A stretch of 64,000 nucleotides of DNA, from NCBI RefSeq assembly GCF_000143415.4, contig NW_003314392.1, forward strand, positions 196,433 through 260,432, given 5' to 3'. The notes beneath the pieces are model-generated. The model had not been told where the DNA came from. It ran no database searches and saw only the letters and a list, made by a program, of their open reading frames with translations. Position 1 is the stretch's first letter, and each line of letters starts with the position of its first letter. The position numbers and the translations under genes are program-made. The DNA comes from Selaginella moellendorffii (lineage: Eukaryota > Streptophyta > Lycopodiopsida > Selaginellales > Selaginellaceae). Positions 33,501-44,322 of this stretch are shown piece after piece.

Positions 33501-35318
33501 TCATCTTACTCGTCTAGCAAACGCGAAACGCATGGTTTTCAGTTCGATGCCGCGGCATGCTCTCACGTCCACTCCGAGGCTGTCCACTCCGATCACCACC
33601 ACCTCCTGTCGTAAAGCTCAGCACGTAAGAAAGGAGAGAGATCGGAAGGAATTGCACCTCAAAATCTACACCGTGCTCCCTATGACACAGGCTCTTGAGG
33701 GCGCGTTTCACTTTCTTTCCACCCGAGTTTAAACGCTTGATTATGTCCGGGGCTGCATGAGCCAAGACATCCGCCTCAGAGTATCTGAACTCCTTGACAT
33801 CCACCGAGGCCTGCAAAAGCATAGTGAATACTAGTGGCTGATAAAGCTTGCAGAATGCTTACGTGAGCTCCAATATCAGATGCAAGTTGAATGCTTTGAA
33901 TCTGAAACTTGTACAGCGATGTTTCAGACTCGCTGCTGTCTGACCACTCTTCTTCTTCGCTCTCGGATGATGAAGCTGCATATCAGGATGAAGCATATTG
34001 AAATCTATAATCCCCATTCTCCAGTTACACGTACCCTCTTGTGTTTCTTCTTCGTCTCCGCTGCTCTCGTCATCATCTTCCCAAAGGAACCGCTCCTCCC
34101 ACATTTTACGAGCAGAAGCTGCTTCCTCCTCGGTCACACTGCTCACCACCCCTGTCATGGCCAGCCGCATCGACGGCTTGAAGATCCCGGAAACGGGGTC
34201 CAGAGATGTAACCTGCAACAAGAATGCTCTGTTGACGTGAGCATAACAAAGCAGCAGAACGAAGTTTACCTTGGCAAGCTTAGATGCAAACACCATAGGA
34301 TGGACACCGAGGGGCATGTCGCAGGTGTCCGAAACATCCTCAGATTCCGAAATGTCACCGTCTTGGCTACTAATCTCGTCTTGGCTGCTATCGTCCTCAA
34401 CAAAAGCCTCCACATCCTGCAAGCAAAGGTCAGTTTTCAAGCTCACAAACCTGGCCTCACCACCTGCAGTGTAGCAGGATCGTCTGCCAGATGGTTCTCA
34501 TAAGTAGGCAGCAACTCGGTCGTCAGCAGCTCGTTGAGCTCGCCAAAGCCGATTATAAACTGTACGCAAGCCTAAGAGACATGAAGAACTGGAGAACTTG
34601 GGATGTTTACCGAGCACTGGGGATTCACGGCCAAGTTGTGCAAAACATCATTGTCATCCGCTAGTTCAAAGTAGATATCTGCATAACACACACAACTCGA
34701 TCGCACTGAGCCGGAAACCTTGTTTCTGTGCATACCTCCGTGCTCGTCCACAACGAACATAACTTCGGTGCCGTACACGGCATTGCTTTGAGACAAGGCG
34801 GGAGCTAAAAGAATCGCGTTGCTGTTAACCTGCAAAAGGCGAGAAAGTTCCACCGACGTCAACAGGAGGAAAGAGGAACCCAAACCTCGGCAATTGTGCG
34901 TGCAATCTCCCCGTCGTTGAGCTTGCTCGTGCGCACTCTCTCCAGCTGCTCTTTCTCCCCACTCGAGAGTTCTTCCAGAGGGTGAAACCCATTCCCGCTC
35001 TTCCACACATCAGGCCGCGAGTCCGAATTGTTGGCTGCCGCAGCCGCATTGCAGCACCAAACTGTTGCCCTGTGCTGACCCCGGCTGCCGTTGCTGTTGC
35101 TGCTGCTGCTGCTCACACCAAAGTCAAGATTTTACTAGTCTGGATTAGTCTTCGCTTTGGAGAACCTGTAGCAGTAGCACTTCTTCACTGCTGCAATTCG
35201 GCTTCCACAGCAGACAGCGGCACCACCTGGAACAACAACAACACGGGCGCTTGAAACCGGATGGAGGAACCAACCCAAGCTTACCAATGCAGACGAGGGC
35301 AGCAGCAGTGGCCGCCAT
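33501..35318 (-). CDS. HugZ/DUF2470-like plastid protein (At3g49140 type)
   Basis: Eleven exons (35285-35318, 35166-35226, 34886-35111, 34736-34829, 34611-34678, 34464-34559, 34270-34416, 34035-34212, 33863-33975, 33658-33810, 33501-33605) give 424 residues. The order of segments matches Arabidopsis At3g49140-like proteins, which are often mislabelled as PPR proteins. An AEVNSNAILLAPA...GTEVMFVVDEHGDIYFEL part resembles an FMN-binding split barrel. Acidic Asp/Ser stretches flank HPMVFASKLAKVTSLDPVSGIFKPSM. The C terminus has HAAPDIIKRLNSGGKKVKRALKSLC and IGVDSLGVDVRACRG, like the DUF2470 end of HugZ-type heme oxygenase relatives. The N terminus (Ala/Cys/Arg/Ser-rich) could be a plastid transit peptide. 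Heme or FMN binding is inference. Start: ATG at 35318; the frame is open a little further but with no ATG. Its ATG is 69 nt past the stop of the upstream PPR gene on the same strand. Confidence 0.82.
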
Positions 35319-35387
35319 AGCGCTCCAGCTCACTCATCCATTGCCCTGCCCTCTCTTTTTAACAAGGATTTGAGTAATTCGATGTTG

Positions 35388-37550
35388 TTAACCAGCCGCC
35401 GCAAGGATTCCCACGAACAAGACATCTTCTCCTCCGTCTAGCTCCTGCTCGTGTGGAACGAACTCTGGGACTTTGGACACCGGGAGGCCCCGGCATGCGC
35501 TCAGCAAGCTGGTCCGAGAATCGGGGCCGGGAATGAAAGGCATGGCGTCCATCAACTCGTGAGCGTCTTCCAAGTTGCCGGCTCGGCCCAGGAGATCCAC
35601 AACGCATGCATAGTGATCCAACCCCGGCTGGATCCCATAGTCGCCAACCATGGACACAAAATGGCTCCACCCGAGCTCCACGCTCCCGGCATGGTTGCAA
35701 GCCGACAGAATGCTGATGAAACTGATGGAATCTGGCGTGAACCCGTTGAGCTCCATTCTCCAGAACGCGAGCCGAGCCAGGCTGCTGAATCCGTTCTGCG
35801 CGAGAGCCGCCACCATCGCAGTCCACGAAACAAGGTTCTTGCTGCTCATACCGTCGAAGGCAGCCACCGCCTCCCCGAGCGCTGCACACCTGCTGTACAT
35901 GCTCACCAGTGCGGTCGCCACCTTTCCACCATCTTGCAGCGCCGGGTCGTCAGCAGCCACAATCTCGGCGTGGAGAATCCTCCCCTGTGCTAGATCCGAA
36001 GCCATGCCGCATGCCTCAAGCGCAGAGATGTAGCTCACTGCGTCCGGCTTGCACCCATCCAGGTCCATGAGTCCGACGACGCTCGCGGCACTCTGGCACT
36101 TGCCACTGAGCAGGCGGGCCGATGCCAGCGCGCTCCACGACGCCGAGTCCTTCTCGGGCATGCGCTCAAAGAGCTGCTCGGCTCTCTGCGTAACACCTCC
36201 ACAGGCATATGCATGCAGCATCGCATTCCACGACGCCTGTGACGTGAATGGCATCCTTCGGAAGCACTCCTCGACGAGCTCAAGCACAGCAGCATCCTCA
36301 GTCACGGTGAATGCTGGCAGCATCGTGTTCCAGGACACGACGTCGCGCTTGGCTGTGTCCGGCATCGCATCGAACAGCAGCTTGGCCTCTGCCACCCGTC
36401 CCGCACGAACGTAGCCCGCAACCATGGAGTTCCAAGATACGGTGTTCCTGTGGAGCATCGCGTCAAACACCCGCCTCGCCTCTTCTACTTGTCCCTTCAG
36501 ACCATAGGCACCGATGACGGAGTTTGTGGCGGCAAGGCTGAAGCAAACCAGCTGCTGGAGCAACCGTGCAGCACTGCCGGTCTCCCCGGCCAACCCATAC
36601 GCGTGCACCATTGAGTTCCAGCTCACAATGTCGTGCTGCGGCATCCGCTCAAACGCCGCCACTGCGCCCTCCAACGCCAGCGCTCTCACCATGATGTTCC
36701 ACGTCACCACGTCCCGGGCGGGAATGCCGTGGTGGAACATCTCGGTCGCCTCTCGCACGCGGCGGCCGCTGGTGAGAGCCGCCATCACCATGTTCCATGC
36801 CGCCACGTCCCACCATGGCATCCTCCGCAGCGCATCCAACGCGTCGTCGGGACTTGAGCGTCGGGAGCAGGCACAGATGAGCGCATACCACGAGTACTTG
36901 TCCCGCTGCGGCATCCTCCCAAACATGGTTGCCGGTGACTCGCACCCGACGCCTTGGATCACCGAGTTCCAAGCCGCCAAGCTCCACTGCGGCATCCGGT
37001 GGAAGGCCACTGCCGCTACGTCCGGCTGCGAGGCACGGCAAAACGCTTGCAGCAGCAAATTCCACGTCACGCTGCTCCTCCCGGGCATCTGGTTGAAGGC
37101 GACCAAAGCATCAGAAAGGTGCCCTTCACGGGCACACGCGGTGATTACTTCGTTCCAGCAGATCACGTCCCAGCACGGAAACCTCCAGAACACCGCTTGC
37201 ATCTCCTCCAGCCTACCGTCGCGGGCACAGGAGTGCAGCATGCTCGTCCAGGAGATTAGCTCCCGGACAGGGAGCTTGTCGAACAGCTCCCCCACCTCGT
37301 CCCTGCTAGCTGTATGGGCGAATGCCGAGAGCATCGAGCTCCAAGAGAAACCATCCGTGGCAGGCATCTTGCCGAAAACCTCGCGAGCCTCAGATGTTGC
37401 ACCGTGTCGGGAGTAAGCTCCCAGAATCGAGTTCCAAGATACCACGTCCCGATCGAACATTGCATCAAAGAGGCTCTTGGCATTTTCCAGATGCCCGTTT
37501 CTGGCAAACCCCGAAATAATACGATTACACGAGAGCGTGCTGGAGGGCAT
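35388..37550 (-). CDS. Pentatricopeptide repeat protein (PLS type), intronless
   Basis: A single exon of 720 residues made of tandem PPR motifs from near residue 5 to about 650. The repeating signature is (D/V)VVSWNSM(I/V).A(Y/F)AR.G...EA..(L/V)F..MP, in places alternating with short motifs, as in PLS-class plant PPR proteins. Such proteins bind organellar RNA, one base per repeat, for editing, splicing or stability; targeting to plastid or mitochondrion is inference and the N terminus has no obvious transit peptide because the first repeat begins at once. After the last repeat (YACVVDLLGRAGNLEDAHELMDAMP) only about 50 residues remain; there is no recognisable E or DYW domain, so it cannot deaminate RNA by itself. 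The stop lies 69 nt before the next gene's ATG, and its ATG is 111 nt past the SAP gene's stop on the same strand. Confidence 0.92.
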   Translation of the reverse strand: MPSSTLSCNRIISGFARNGHLENAKSLFDAMFDRDVVSWNSILGAYSRHGATSEAREVFGKMPATDGFSWSSMLSAFAHTASRDEVGELFDKLPVRELISWTSMLHSCARDGRLEEMQAVFWRFPCWDVICWNEVITACAREGHLSDALVAFNQMPGRSSVTWNLLLQAFCRASQPDVAAVAFHRMPQWSLAAWNSVIQGVGCESPATMFGRMPQRDKYSWYALICACSRRSSPDDALDALRRMPWWDVAAWNMVMAALTSGRRVREATEMFHHGIPARDVVTWNIMVRALALEGAVAAFERMPQHDIVSWNSMVHAYGLAGETGSAARLLQQLVCFSLAATNSVIGAYGLKGQVEEARRVFDAMLHRNTVSWNSMVAGYVRAGRVAEAKLLFDAMPDTAKRDVVSWNTMLPAFTVTEDAAVLELVEECFRRMPFTSQASWNAMLHAYACGGVTQRAEQLFERMPEKDSASWSALASARLLSGKCQSAASVVGLMDLDGCKPDAVSYISALEACGMASDLAQGRILHAEIVAADDPALQDGGKVATALVSMYSRCAALGEAVAAFDGMSSKNLVSWTAMVAALAQNGFSSLARLAFWRMELNGFTPDSISFISILSACNHAGSVELGWSHFVSMVGDYGIQPGLDHYACVVDLLGRAGNLEDAHELMDAMPFIPGPDSRTSLLSACRGLPVSKVPEFVPHEQELDGGEDVLFVGILAAAG

Positions 37551-37661
37551 TAAGTAAGCATCGTAATTTTCTTAGGCCTGCCTGTAGAGGATCTCATCAA
37601 CCTTTACATGCAACAAAATCAACTAGAGCTTTGTGTGCTATGATAAGTACTCGTTTTGCTG

Positions 37662-38431
37662 CTATCCTGACGAAGCTTTCTTGAGCCGCGTAATCAGATC
37701 ACTCTGCGTGGAAGCAGCAAGCCCGTCACGTACGTATAAGAAACCCAAGTCGTAGGATCGCTTACCTTCCTTCCCTTGACTGGCAGTCCTTTCTCTTTCA
37801 AAGCGGTCCTGAGCATCTCCACAGTGTAGCCTTCGTAGGAAGCGCTGCCGGATGCTGTATCCACTGAATTGCACACCATCGAATCAGCTCAAGTAACAAG
37901 GAATGTATAGAGAAGAAAGACATGGATTCGAGAGATACGTACCCTTCTTCTTCTTGCTCGACTTGCTACTCTCGGGCTTGTCAGCAGCAGCCCTGCACAA
38001 GACAAGAACTTGCCCGTCACAGGAGCGTCATTTCAATCGCAGCACAACCTTTTCTTCTTGGGGGCGTCGGCTTGCTTGGCCTTGTCCTGCGCCTCCTGCT
38101 CCTTGGGCTTCTTGAGCATCAAAGAGCGGATGAGAATGTTGGTCGAGTCCGTCTTGACAACCTGGACGCCTGGAAGAGGAGACAACGGAGTCAGCGAGGC
38201 GAGAACCCGAAACTGGACAACCTGGTCGAGGATCACTATCGCAGACATAGACACGAAGGCCACCCTGATCATACAAGAAACAAAGAACCCTCTTGGAAAC
38301 AACAAGTTGCGAGAACAAAGCGCTACCAGGCTTGACGATGGCACGACGGAGGTGAAGTTGCCCCTGGACGGGAGGCCCAGCAGCGATGGATTCCCTTGCG
38401 GAGAGGCTTCGGCGCTACATTCTCCCTCCAT
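37662..38431 (-). CDS. Small SAP-domain protein
   Basis: Six exons (38327-38431, 38222-38264, 38049-38169, 37943-37992, 37766-37863, 37662-37703) encode 152 residues. The N-terminal half contains SLGGLRVYVCDSDPRPG and KTDSTNILIRSL, a block conserved in a small plant family. A Lys-rich linker (KKPKEQEAQDKAKQ) follows. The C terminus is a SAP domain: YTVEMLRTALKEKGLPVKG followed by KSDLITRLKKA. SAP domains bind DNA or RNA in nuclear scaffold and RNA-processing proteins. The function is otherwise unknown. An unspliced reading of the first three exons also stays open, but it breaks before the SAP domain. The gene is divergent from the WD40 gene at 38509 with 77 bp between the start codons. Confidence 0.8.
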
Positions 38432-38508
38432 AGCTTTCCCTCTCCTCGCCTAACCCTAGAATATAAGCCAGAGAGCTTTCATTCTGGAGCTGCCGCCGCC
38501 CCGCCGAG
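38432..38508. promoter_or_regulatory. 77-bp bidirectional promoter with telo-box
   Basis: This is the whole space between two divergent start codons. It has an AACCCTAG telo-box at 38452-38459 and an ATATAAG element at 38461-38467, about 42 nt before the plus-strand ATG. Telo-boxes are typical of plant genes for ribosome biogenesis and growth. Transcription starts of one or both genes must be very close to their ATGs or inside the neighbour. Confidence 0.65.
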
Positions 38509-38965
38509 ATGGTCAAGGGCAAGGACAAGCGCGTGAATGAATTCCAAGCCCACAGGCGCAAGCGCAAGAGCAAGGCTGCGATCGCAGGGGGTGGGGTGAA
38601 GAAAAAGAAGGTTTGCAAGAACAAGGACAAGCAGGAGGAGGAGGAGGTTGCGGTGCTTCCAAAGTGGCATAAGAGACGTAATTCTCTTCTTCCTTGCTTG
38701 TCTTTCCTTGTGCTAAGTTTCTCGGCTCTTGCTTGCAGCGGAGAGCTCGCGAGTCCCTGATTTGCAATTGCCAACCAGCTCCAAGGCGCGTTGCCATCGT
38801 TCCGAAGCCGCGAAGAAAAATGCCCATCCAAAGTTTTACAAAATGTCGAGCCCCGTGACCATCGACAGTGGCCATTCTGTTATCAAGGGCATGGACATGC
38901 ACTCCGAAGGTTTCATCTCCACCTGGTAAGATCCTTATCTGTTTGTCAAACATGGCTTTGAGAAT

Positions 38966-39001
<36 letters not shown>

Positions 39002-40063
39002 GGCACAAGACGGAGGCATCAGGATCTGGAGGCTCAGAGGAACAAAGTACGTAAGAGAACTATCATCCATTCCATTCAGAGTTCTGAAAAATACCTCCTT
39101 TTTTTGGCCTTCCAGTGGTGCCATGACAAGCATTTGCAGCGCTCACTTACATGAGTGTCCTCAGGATATGGAGTGGCACCCGGATGGCAACAGACTGTTT
39201 GCAGCGTTCAAGAGCACCGGTCGGGCTCAAGTTGGATACTATGATCTATCCGACGACGTAAGTGCTCTCGTTTGGCGTGCTGCTAATGCTTAACTTTCGC
39301 CTCGCCTAACAGAGATTCCGGCTCTTGCCAGGGGAGCCCCATTGTACGGGATTGCTTCGCAGCATCAAGTTCATGCCATGGCAGGTTTCTGGTGCTCCGT
39401 GTTTCGCAACGGGTGGCGACGACCACTCGGTTGTTCTTTGGAAGGAGTCGCAGGAGCACTGGACCAGTCAGAAGCTTTACAACAGCCACAGCTCGTTTGT
39501 ATACGGGGTAGCGGGTGCCGCGCACAAGTCCTTGATCGCTTCAGCCAGCGTGGACAAGCACCTCCGCATGGTGGATGTGGTCAGTGGCACCGACTACTTC
39601 TGTGGCAAGTTCGACAGCTCGTTGCTCAGTGTGGAGTTCAACCCCGTTGATCCCAACCTCCTGCTGCTCACGGGATGGTGAGCTGCTTTTCTTTCTTTCT
39701 TTCTGCTCACTCCTGACAACAGACTTTTGCAGTGTCGAGAAGAAGCAGCTAATGCTCATGGACTTGCGCTACCTTGATCCAGAATCGCTGGTCCATAGCT
39801 TTGGCTGGGAAATAGGCGAAAACCATCCCCGGGTAACCAGGCAGTTCCAGCAGTGCTGGTCTCCAGATGGATGGTACGTCTCGACGGGGAGCTGCGAGGA
39901 CGGTTATGACATCTTCGACATCCGGTACAACAACTACTTGTCGACTCACTCGGTTCACGGTACCAAGTCAGGCGTGGTGAAGACCCAGTGGCACCCGGTA
40001 GTGAACGATTTGCTCATTTCGGCTATAAGGGGGGGAAGGATCTGGCTGCAGCAGATCATTTAA
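38509..40063 (+). CDS. WD40-repeat protein with basic N terminus
   Basis: Six exons (38509-38677, 38739-38925, 39002-39046, 39116-39257, 39313-39677, 39733-40063) encode 412 residues. The first 56 residues are Lys/Arg-rich (MVKGKDKRVNEFQAHRRKRK), fitting a nuclear or nucleolar signal. WD40-type blades follow: FISTWAQDGGIRIWRL, DMEWHPDGNRLFAAF, FATGGDDHSVVLWKE, LIASASVDKHLRMVDV, LSVEFNPVDPNLLLLTG, CWSPDGWYVSTGSCEDGYDIFDIR and TQWHPVVNDLLISA. The protein is a scaffold; no catalytic part is seen. The basic N terminus and telo-box promoter hint at ribosome biogenesis or RNA metabolism (inference). The second intron has a (CT)n polypyrimidine tract of about 30 nt at 38969-38999. The gene ends 89 bp from the converging peroxidase gene. 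Confidence 0.88.
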
Positions 40064-40152
40064 ACCCCCCAACTTGTTACGAGTATAAGATTACAGACAG
40101 GGAAGCAACACTTTGTCCAGGTAAGAGATTCCTTTTGTGTGTTTCAGGTGGA

Positions 40153-41235
<1,083 letters not shown>

Positions 41236-41298
41236 CGGTTCGTGGGTTGAAGTTTCAACCACTCACTCCTTGTTGACAGCAACCATCACTAAGTCTGA

Positions 41299-41835
41299 GT
41301 GGATTTTTATAGAAAGAAGACAGCTTTCCTGATCTTTGGCCTTAGCCTAGGGCGAAAGCGGCGGCTCCACCCAAATGCGCAGGTTTGTGGTTGGATTCTT
41401 CTTCTCTCGTTCACTCGGTCCATTCTTTTGCTCAGGGTGCCAAGATCCGGCATGAAGCGAAAGCAGCTAGTGCGGCTTGATCGCAGGGTGAAGGATCGAG
41501 CTATGCATGCAATGAGGACTGTTATATACAAGAAAAAGACGACGGTGGTGACCAAGACGGTCACCACAACGGCATTCACGGGAAAGAAGGCCAAAGGTGA
41601 CACTGATCCGGAGGACGAGGAAGAGCCGGTACACGAACCTTCGTCGGATGAAGAGTCATCCGATTCAACCAGCTCTTCCTCCTCCGAGGAAGAGGAGCAG
41701 GAGGAGGAGGAGCAGTCAGGTGCCCTTTGCAAATGCATGGGTGGTGGCAGTATTACGAGCAACATTGAAGACGAGAATTCTGAAACCTCAGAGGAGGAAG
41801 ATAATAGCAGCGGTGGAGCAGTGTGCTCGGAATGA
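41299..41835 (+). CDS. Acidic low-complexity protein, hypothetical
   Basis: An uninterrupted frame of 178 residues. The N-terminal 50 residues are basic and hydrophobic; from an internal ATG at 41452 the protein is first basic (MKRKQLVRLDRRVKDRAMHA) and Thr/Val/Lys-rich, then strongly acidic with Glu/Asp/Ser runs, and has a CKCMGGG segment. I recognise no domain. A possible intron (41382-41434, GT-AG) would remove part of the N terminus but then shifts frame to an early stop, so the acidic part would start from 41452 or the intron is not used. It may be a true nuclear acidic protein or a chance frame; codon use and position between genes favour a real gene slightly. Confidence 0.45.
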   Translation: MDFYRKKTAFLIFGLSLGRKRRLHPNAQVCGWILLLSFTRSILLLRVPRSGMKRKQLVRLDRRVKDRAMHAMRTVIYKKKTTVVTKTVTTTAFTGKKAKGDTDPEDEEEPVHEPSSDEESSDSTSSSSSEEEEQEEEEQSGALCKCMGGGSITSNIEDENSETSEEEDNSSGGAVCSE

Positions 41836-41892
41836 AACATTTCTCTCAAAGCTGCTCTAGCTAGACATCTCTAAATAAAAGTGGCCGTGAAC

Positions 41893-44136
41893 ATGGCCGC
41901 GGCAACGACGCCACCACCCTTGGTTTCTTTCTTCCACCAGAGGGAGGAGTATGTAAGATTGTTGCTGGGCCGAGACAAGCAGCCAGCTCTGCCTCAACTC
42001 AGGGCTCTTCATGCAAGGATTGTCAAAAGTGGGCATGATAGAGAGACGTTTCTTAGAAATTTGCTGCTGGAAATGTATGGGCGGTGTGGCAGCCTGGGAG
42101 ATGCACGTCGTGTTTTCGATGCAACTGATCACAAGAATCTTTTCACCTGGAACACGATGATGGTTGCTCTCGTACGCAACGCCCAGCATTGTGCTGCCGC
42201 ATCTCTTCTTCACGTCATGGACCTCGAAGGCGTCACCCCCGGCAGTCTCATCTTGGCCACCCTTCTATCTTCCTGCTCCATGTCGGGCAACCTGAAACTG
42301 GGCAATTGGATTGCTGTGCGAGCGGCTGCTACCGGCTGGTCTTCCAGCGTTTTGGTCAGTTGCGCAGCGATTTCCATGTACAGCAGCTGCGGTCGCCTCC
42401 ACGAAGCTTGCCTGGTTTTTGAGACTGTCCAAGGCAGGTGCTCTGCGTCCTGGAATTCCATGATTGTCGCATATACCCAGCATGGGCATTTGCACAAGGC
42501 ATTGCAGCTGTTGGAGGCAAACAGGTGTGACAAGCTTCCACCTTCACATGTACTGGTGGCTCTTCTCGGCGCTTGCTCTAAGACAGCGACAGAGGAATCG
42601 CTGCAAGTTGGCCGGAGGCTGCACTCTATCATAATCCACGGCACAAGTCCCAGTAGCGAGAACGATGCCATCGTCTACAATTCCCTGGTGGACATGTATG
42701 CCAAGTGTGGCAGTGTGGAGGAAGCCAAGGTGGTCTTTGAGAGGATGACATATCGAAGCCAAGTGTCCTGGAACGCCATGGCCTGTGCATATGCCCAGCA
42801 CGGACACGAGACAGAAGCAATGCGGGTGTTTTGGGCAATGGATCTGGAGGGCGTCAAAGCGGATGCTTTCGTGTTCCCCAGTATCCTCTCTTGCTGCCGG
42901 ACACTGTGCGAGTTCAGAGCCCTGCACGCCAGGATTATCGCCTGCGGCCATGAGTCTGATGTTGTGGTGCGGAATGCCCTCGTCCGTCTGTATAGTGAAT
43001 TTGACAGCATTGACGATGCCCAGAACGTTTTCGACAGTCCCGCATTTAGGAGGACGAACAACGTTGTGTCTTGGAGCTCCATGATTGCCGCATACGCTCG
43101 GTGTAAGCATGCGCCTCAAGCTGTGGCATGCATGAGGAGGATGGATCTGGAAGGCATTACACCCAATTCTATCACATTCCTGTGCCTTGCGGAGGCTCTG
43201 CGTCAGCTAGGTGATTTTGGCTTGGTGAAACTGTTTCATGTAAGAGCAGCAGCCAGCGGTTGCATGACGAGCATGGTGGAGACGGCACTCATCCAAATGT
43301 ATGCCAGTTGCGGAAGGATTGACCGCGCACAACACTTGTTCTGGCGGATGACTCGCAAGAGTCTGACAAGCTGGTCTGTTATCATCTTCGAGCTCGTGCA
43401 GGCGGGTCTTAATGCAGAAGCACTCGATCTCTTCTACAAAATGGCATCGTCCCGAGAGCCAGACATCGTCTGCCTGGTAAACGCTCTTGGTGCCTGCTGC
43501 GGCTCGTCGGCACTGGCAGACGGTAAAAGGATCCACAGACTCATCTCTGACCGGGGATTCGAATGCGCTGCCTCGGCTTGTGTAGCACTGATCAACATGT
43601 ATTCCAAGTGTGGCGGCTTGAGCAATGCTGCCACTGTTTTCACGGCTTGGCTGAGGCATTCTAGTGGTTGCGCTAACGTAGCCTGCTGGACAGCAATGAT
43701 AGCAGCGTATGCCCAACACGGGCGAACCGGTCTGGCTGTGGAATTGTTCAGAGAGATGAACCTCGCGGGCGTTCGGGGAAATCAGATTACCTTTACTTGT
43801 TTGCTACATGCGTGCAGCCAGTGTGGACTTTTGGAACAGGGTAGGCTCCAGTTTATTTCTATTCTGGCAGAGCATGGGATGGTGCCTACACGGGATCATT
43901 ATTCGTGCATGGCTGACCACCTTGCTAGAGCGGGAAAGATTGAGGAGGCACAAGATTTGATCCAAACGATGCCATTTCAGCCCGATGCTGCTGCATGGAG
44001 TAGCTTACTAGGAGCATGTAAATCAAGCGGAGATGTCAATAGAGCGGAAGTTGTGGCCTCAAAGAGCATGGTGGAACCCGGTGCCTATGTGCTATTGTCT
44101 GACACATTTGCATTGTCCTCTAAAGAGGTTCTTTAA
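41893..44136 (+). CDS. Pentatricopeptide repeat protein, intronless
   Basis: One exon of 747 residues from ATG 41893; the frame is open 12 nt further but without an ATG. PPR motifs fill it from about residue 40: LRALHARIVKSGHDRETFLRNLLLEMYGRCGSLGDARRVFD is the typical entry, followed by repeats such as NSLVDMYAKCGSVEEAKVVFERM and ALINMYSKCGGLSNAATVF. The end has YSCMADHLARAGKIEEAQDLIQTMPFQPDAAAWSSLLGACKSSGDV and a short E-motif-like tail (YVLLSDTFA), with no DYW domain. Such proteins bind organelle RNA; an editing role would need a DYW protein in trans. The first 25 residues (MAAATTPPPLVSFFHQ) could be a weak organelle signal (inference). Confidence 0.92.
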   Translation: MAAATTPPPLVSFFHQREEYVRLLLGRDKQPALPQLRALHARIVKSGHDRETFLRNLLLEMYGRCGSLGDARRVFDATDHKNLFTWNTMMVALVRNAQHCAAASLLHVMDLEGVTPGSLILATLLSSCSMSGNLKLGNWIAVRAAATGWSSSVLVSCAAISMYSSCGRLHEACLVFETVQGRCSASWNSMIVAYTQHGHLHKALQLLEANRCDKLPPSHVLVALLGACSKTATEESLQVGRRLHSIIIHGTSPSSENDAIVYNSLVDMYAKCGSVEEAKVVFERMTYRSQVSWNAMACAYAQHGHETEAMRVFWAMDLEGVKADAFVFPSILSCCRTLCEFRALHARIIACGHESDVVVRNALVRLYSEFDSIDDAQNVFDSPAFRRTNNVVSWSSMIAAYARCKHAPQAVACMRRMDLEGITPNSITFLCLAEALRQLGDFGLVKLFHVRAAASGCMTSMVETALIQMYASCGRIDRAQHLFWRMTRKSLTSWSVIIFELVQAGLNAEALDLFYKMASSREPDIVCLVNALGACCGSSALADGKRIHRLISDRGFECAASACVALINMYSKCGGLSNAATVFTAWLRHSSGCANVACWTAMIAAYAQHGRTGLAVELFREMNLAGVRGNQITFTCLLHACSQCGLLEQGRLQFISILAEHGMVPTRDHYSCMADHLARAGKIEEAQDLIQTMPFQPDAAAWSSLLGACKSSGDVNRAEVVASKSMVEPGAYVLLSDTFALSSKEVL

Positions 44137-44322
44137 GAAAGCAACTTTTCGAAGGGAAAGTCTTCTTATGGTGGTCGATCTTACATAAAACTTGCCATAC
44201 ATAAAAGAACTAATCGTTCAAGCAAGTAGCTACAGATCGTGGAGGACACTGCAAAAAATCCCGGATAGATTTTGGGTACACGCAAAGGGTATGGAGAGGT
44301 TTTTATTTCGGGATTGGTATTC

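Noticed and set aside
36514-37416. 300-codon plus-strand frame inside the PPR gene
   Set aside because: Antisense shadow; the minus-strand frame is an uninterrupted PPR protein.
41307-41849. 180-codon minus-strand frame opposite the acidic ORF
   Set aside because: Mirror of a low-complexity acidic repeat; serine-rich antisense with no domain.
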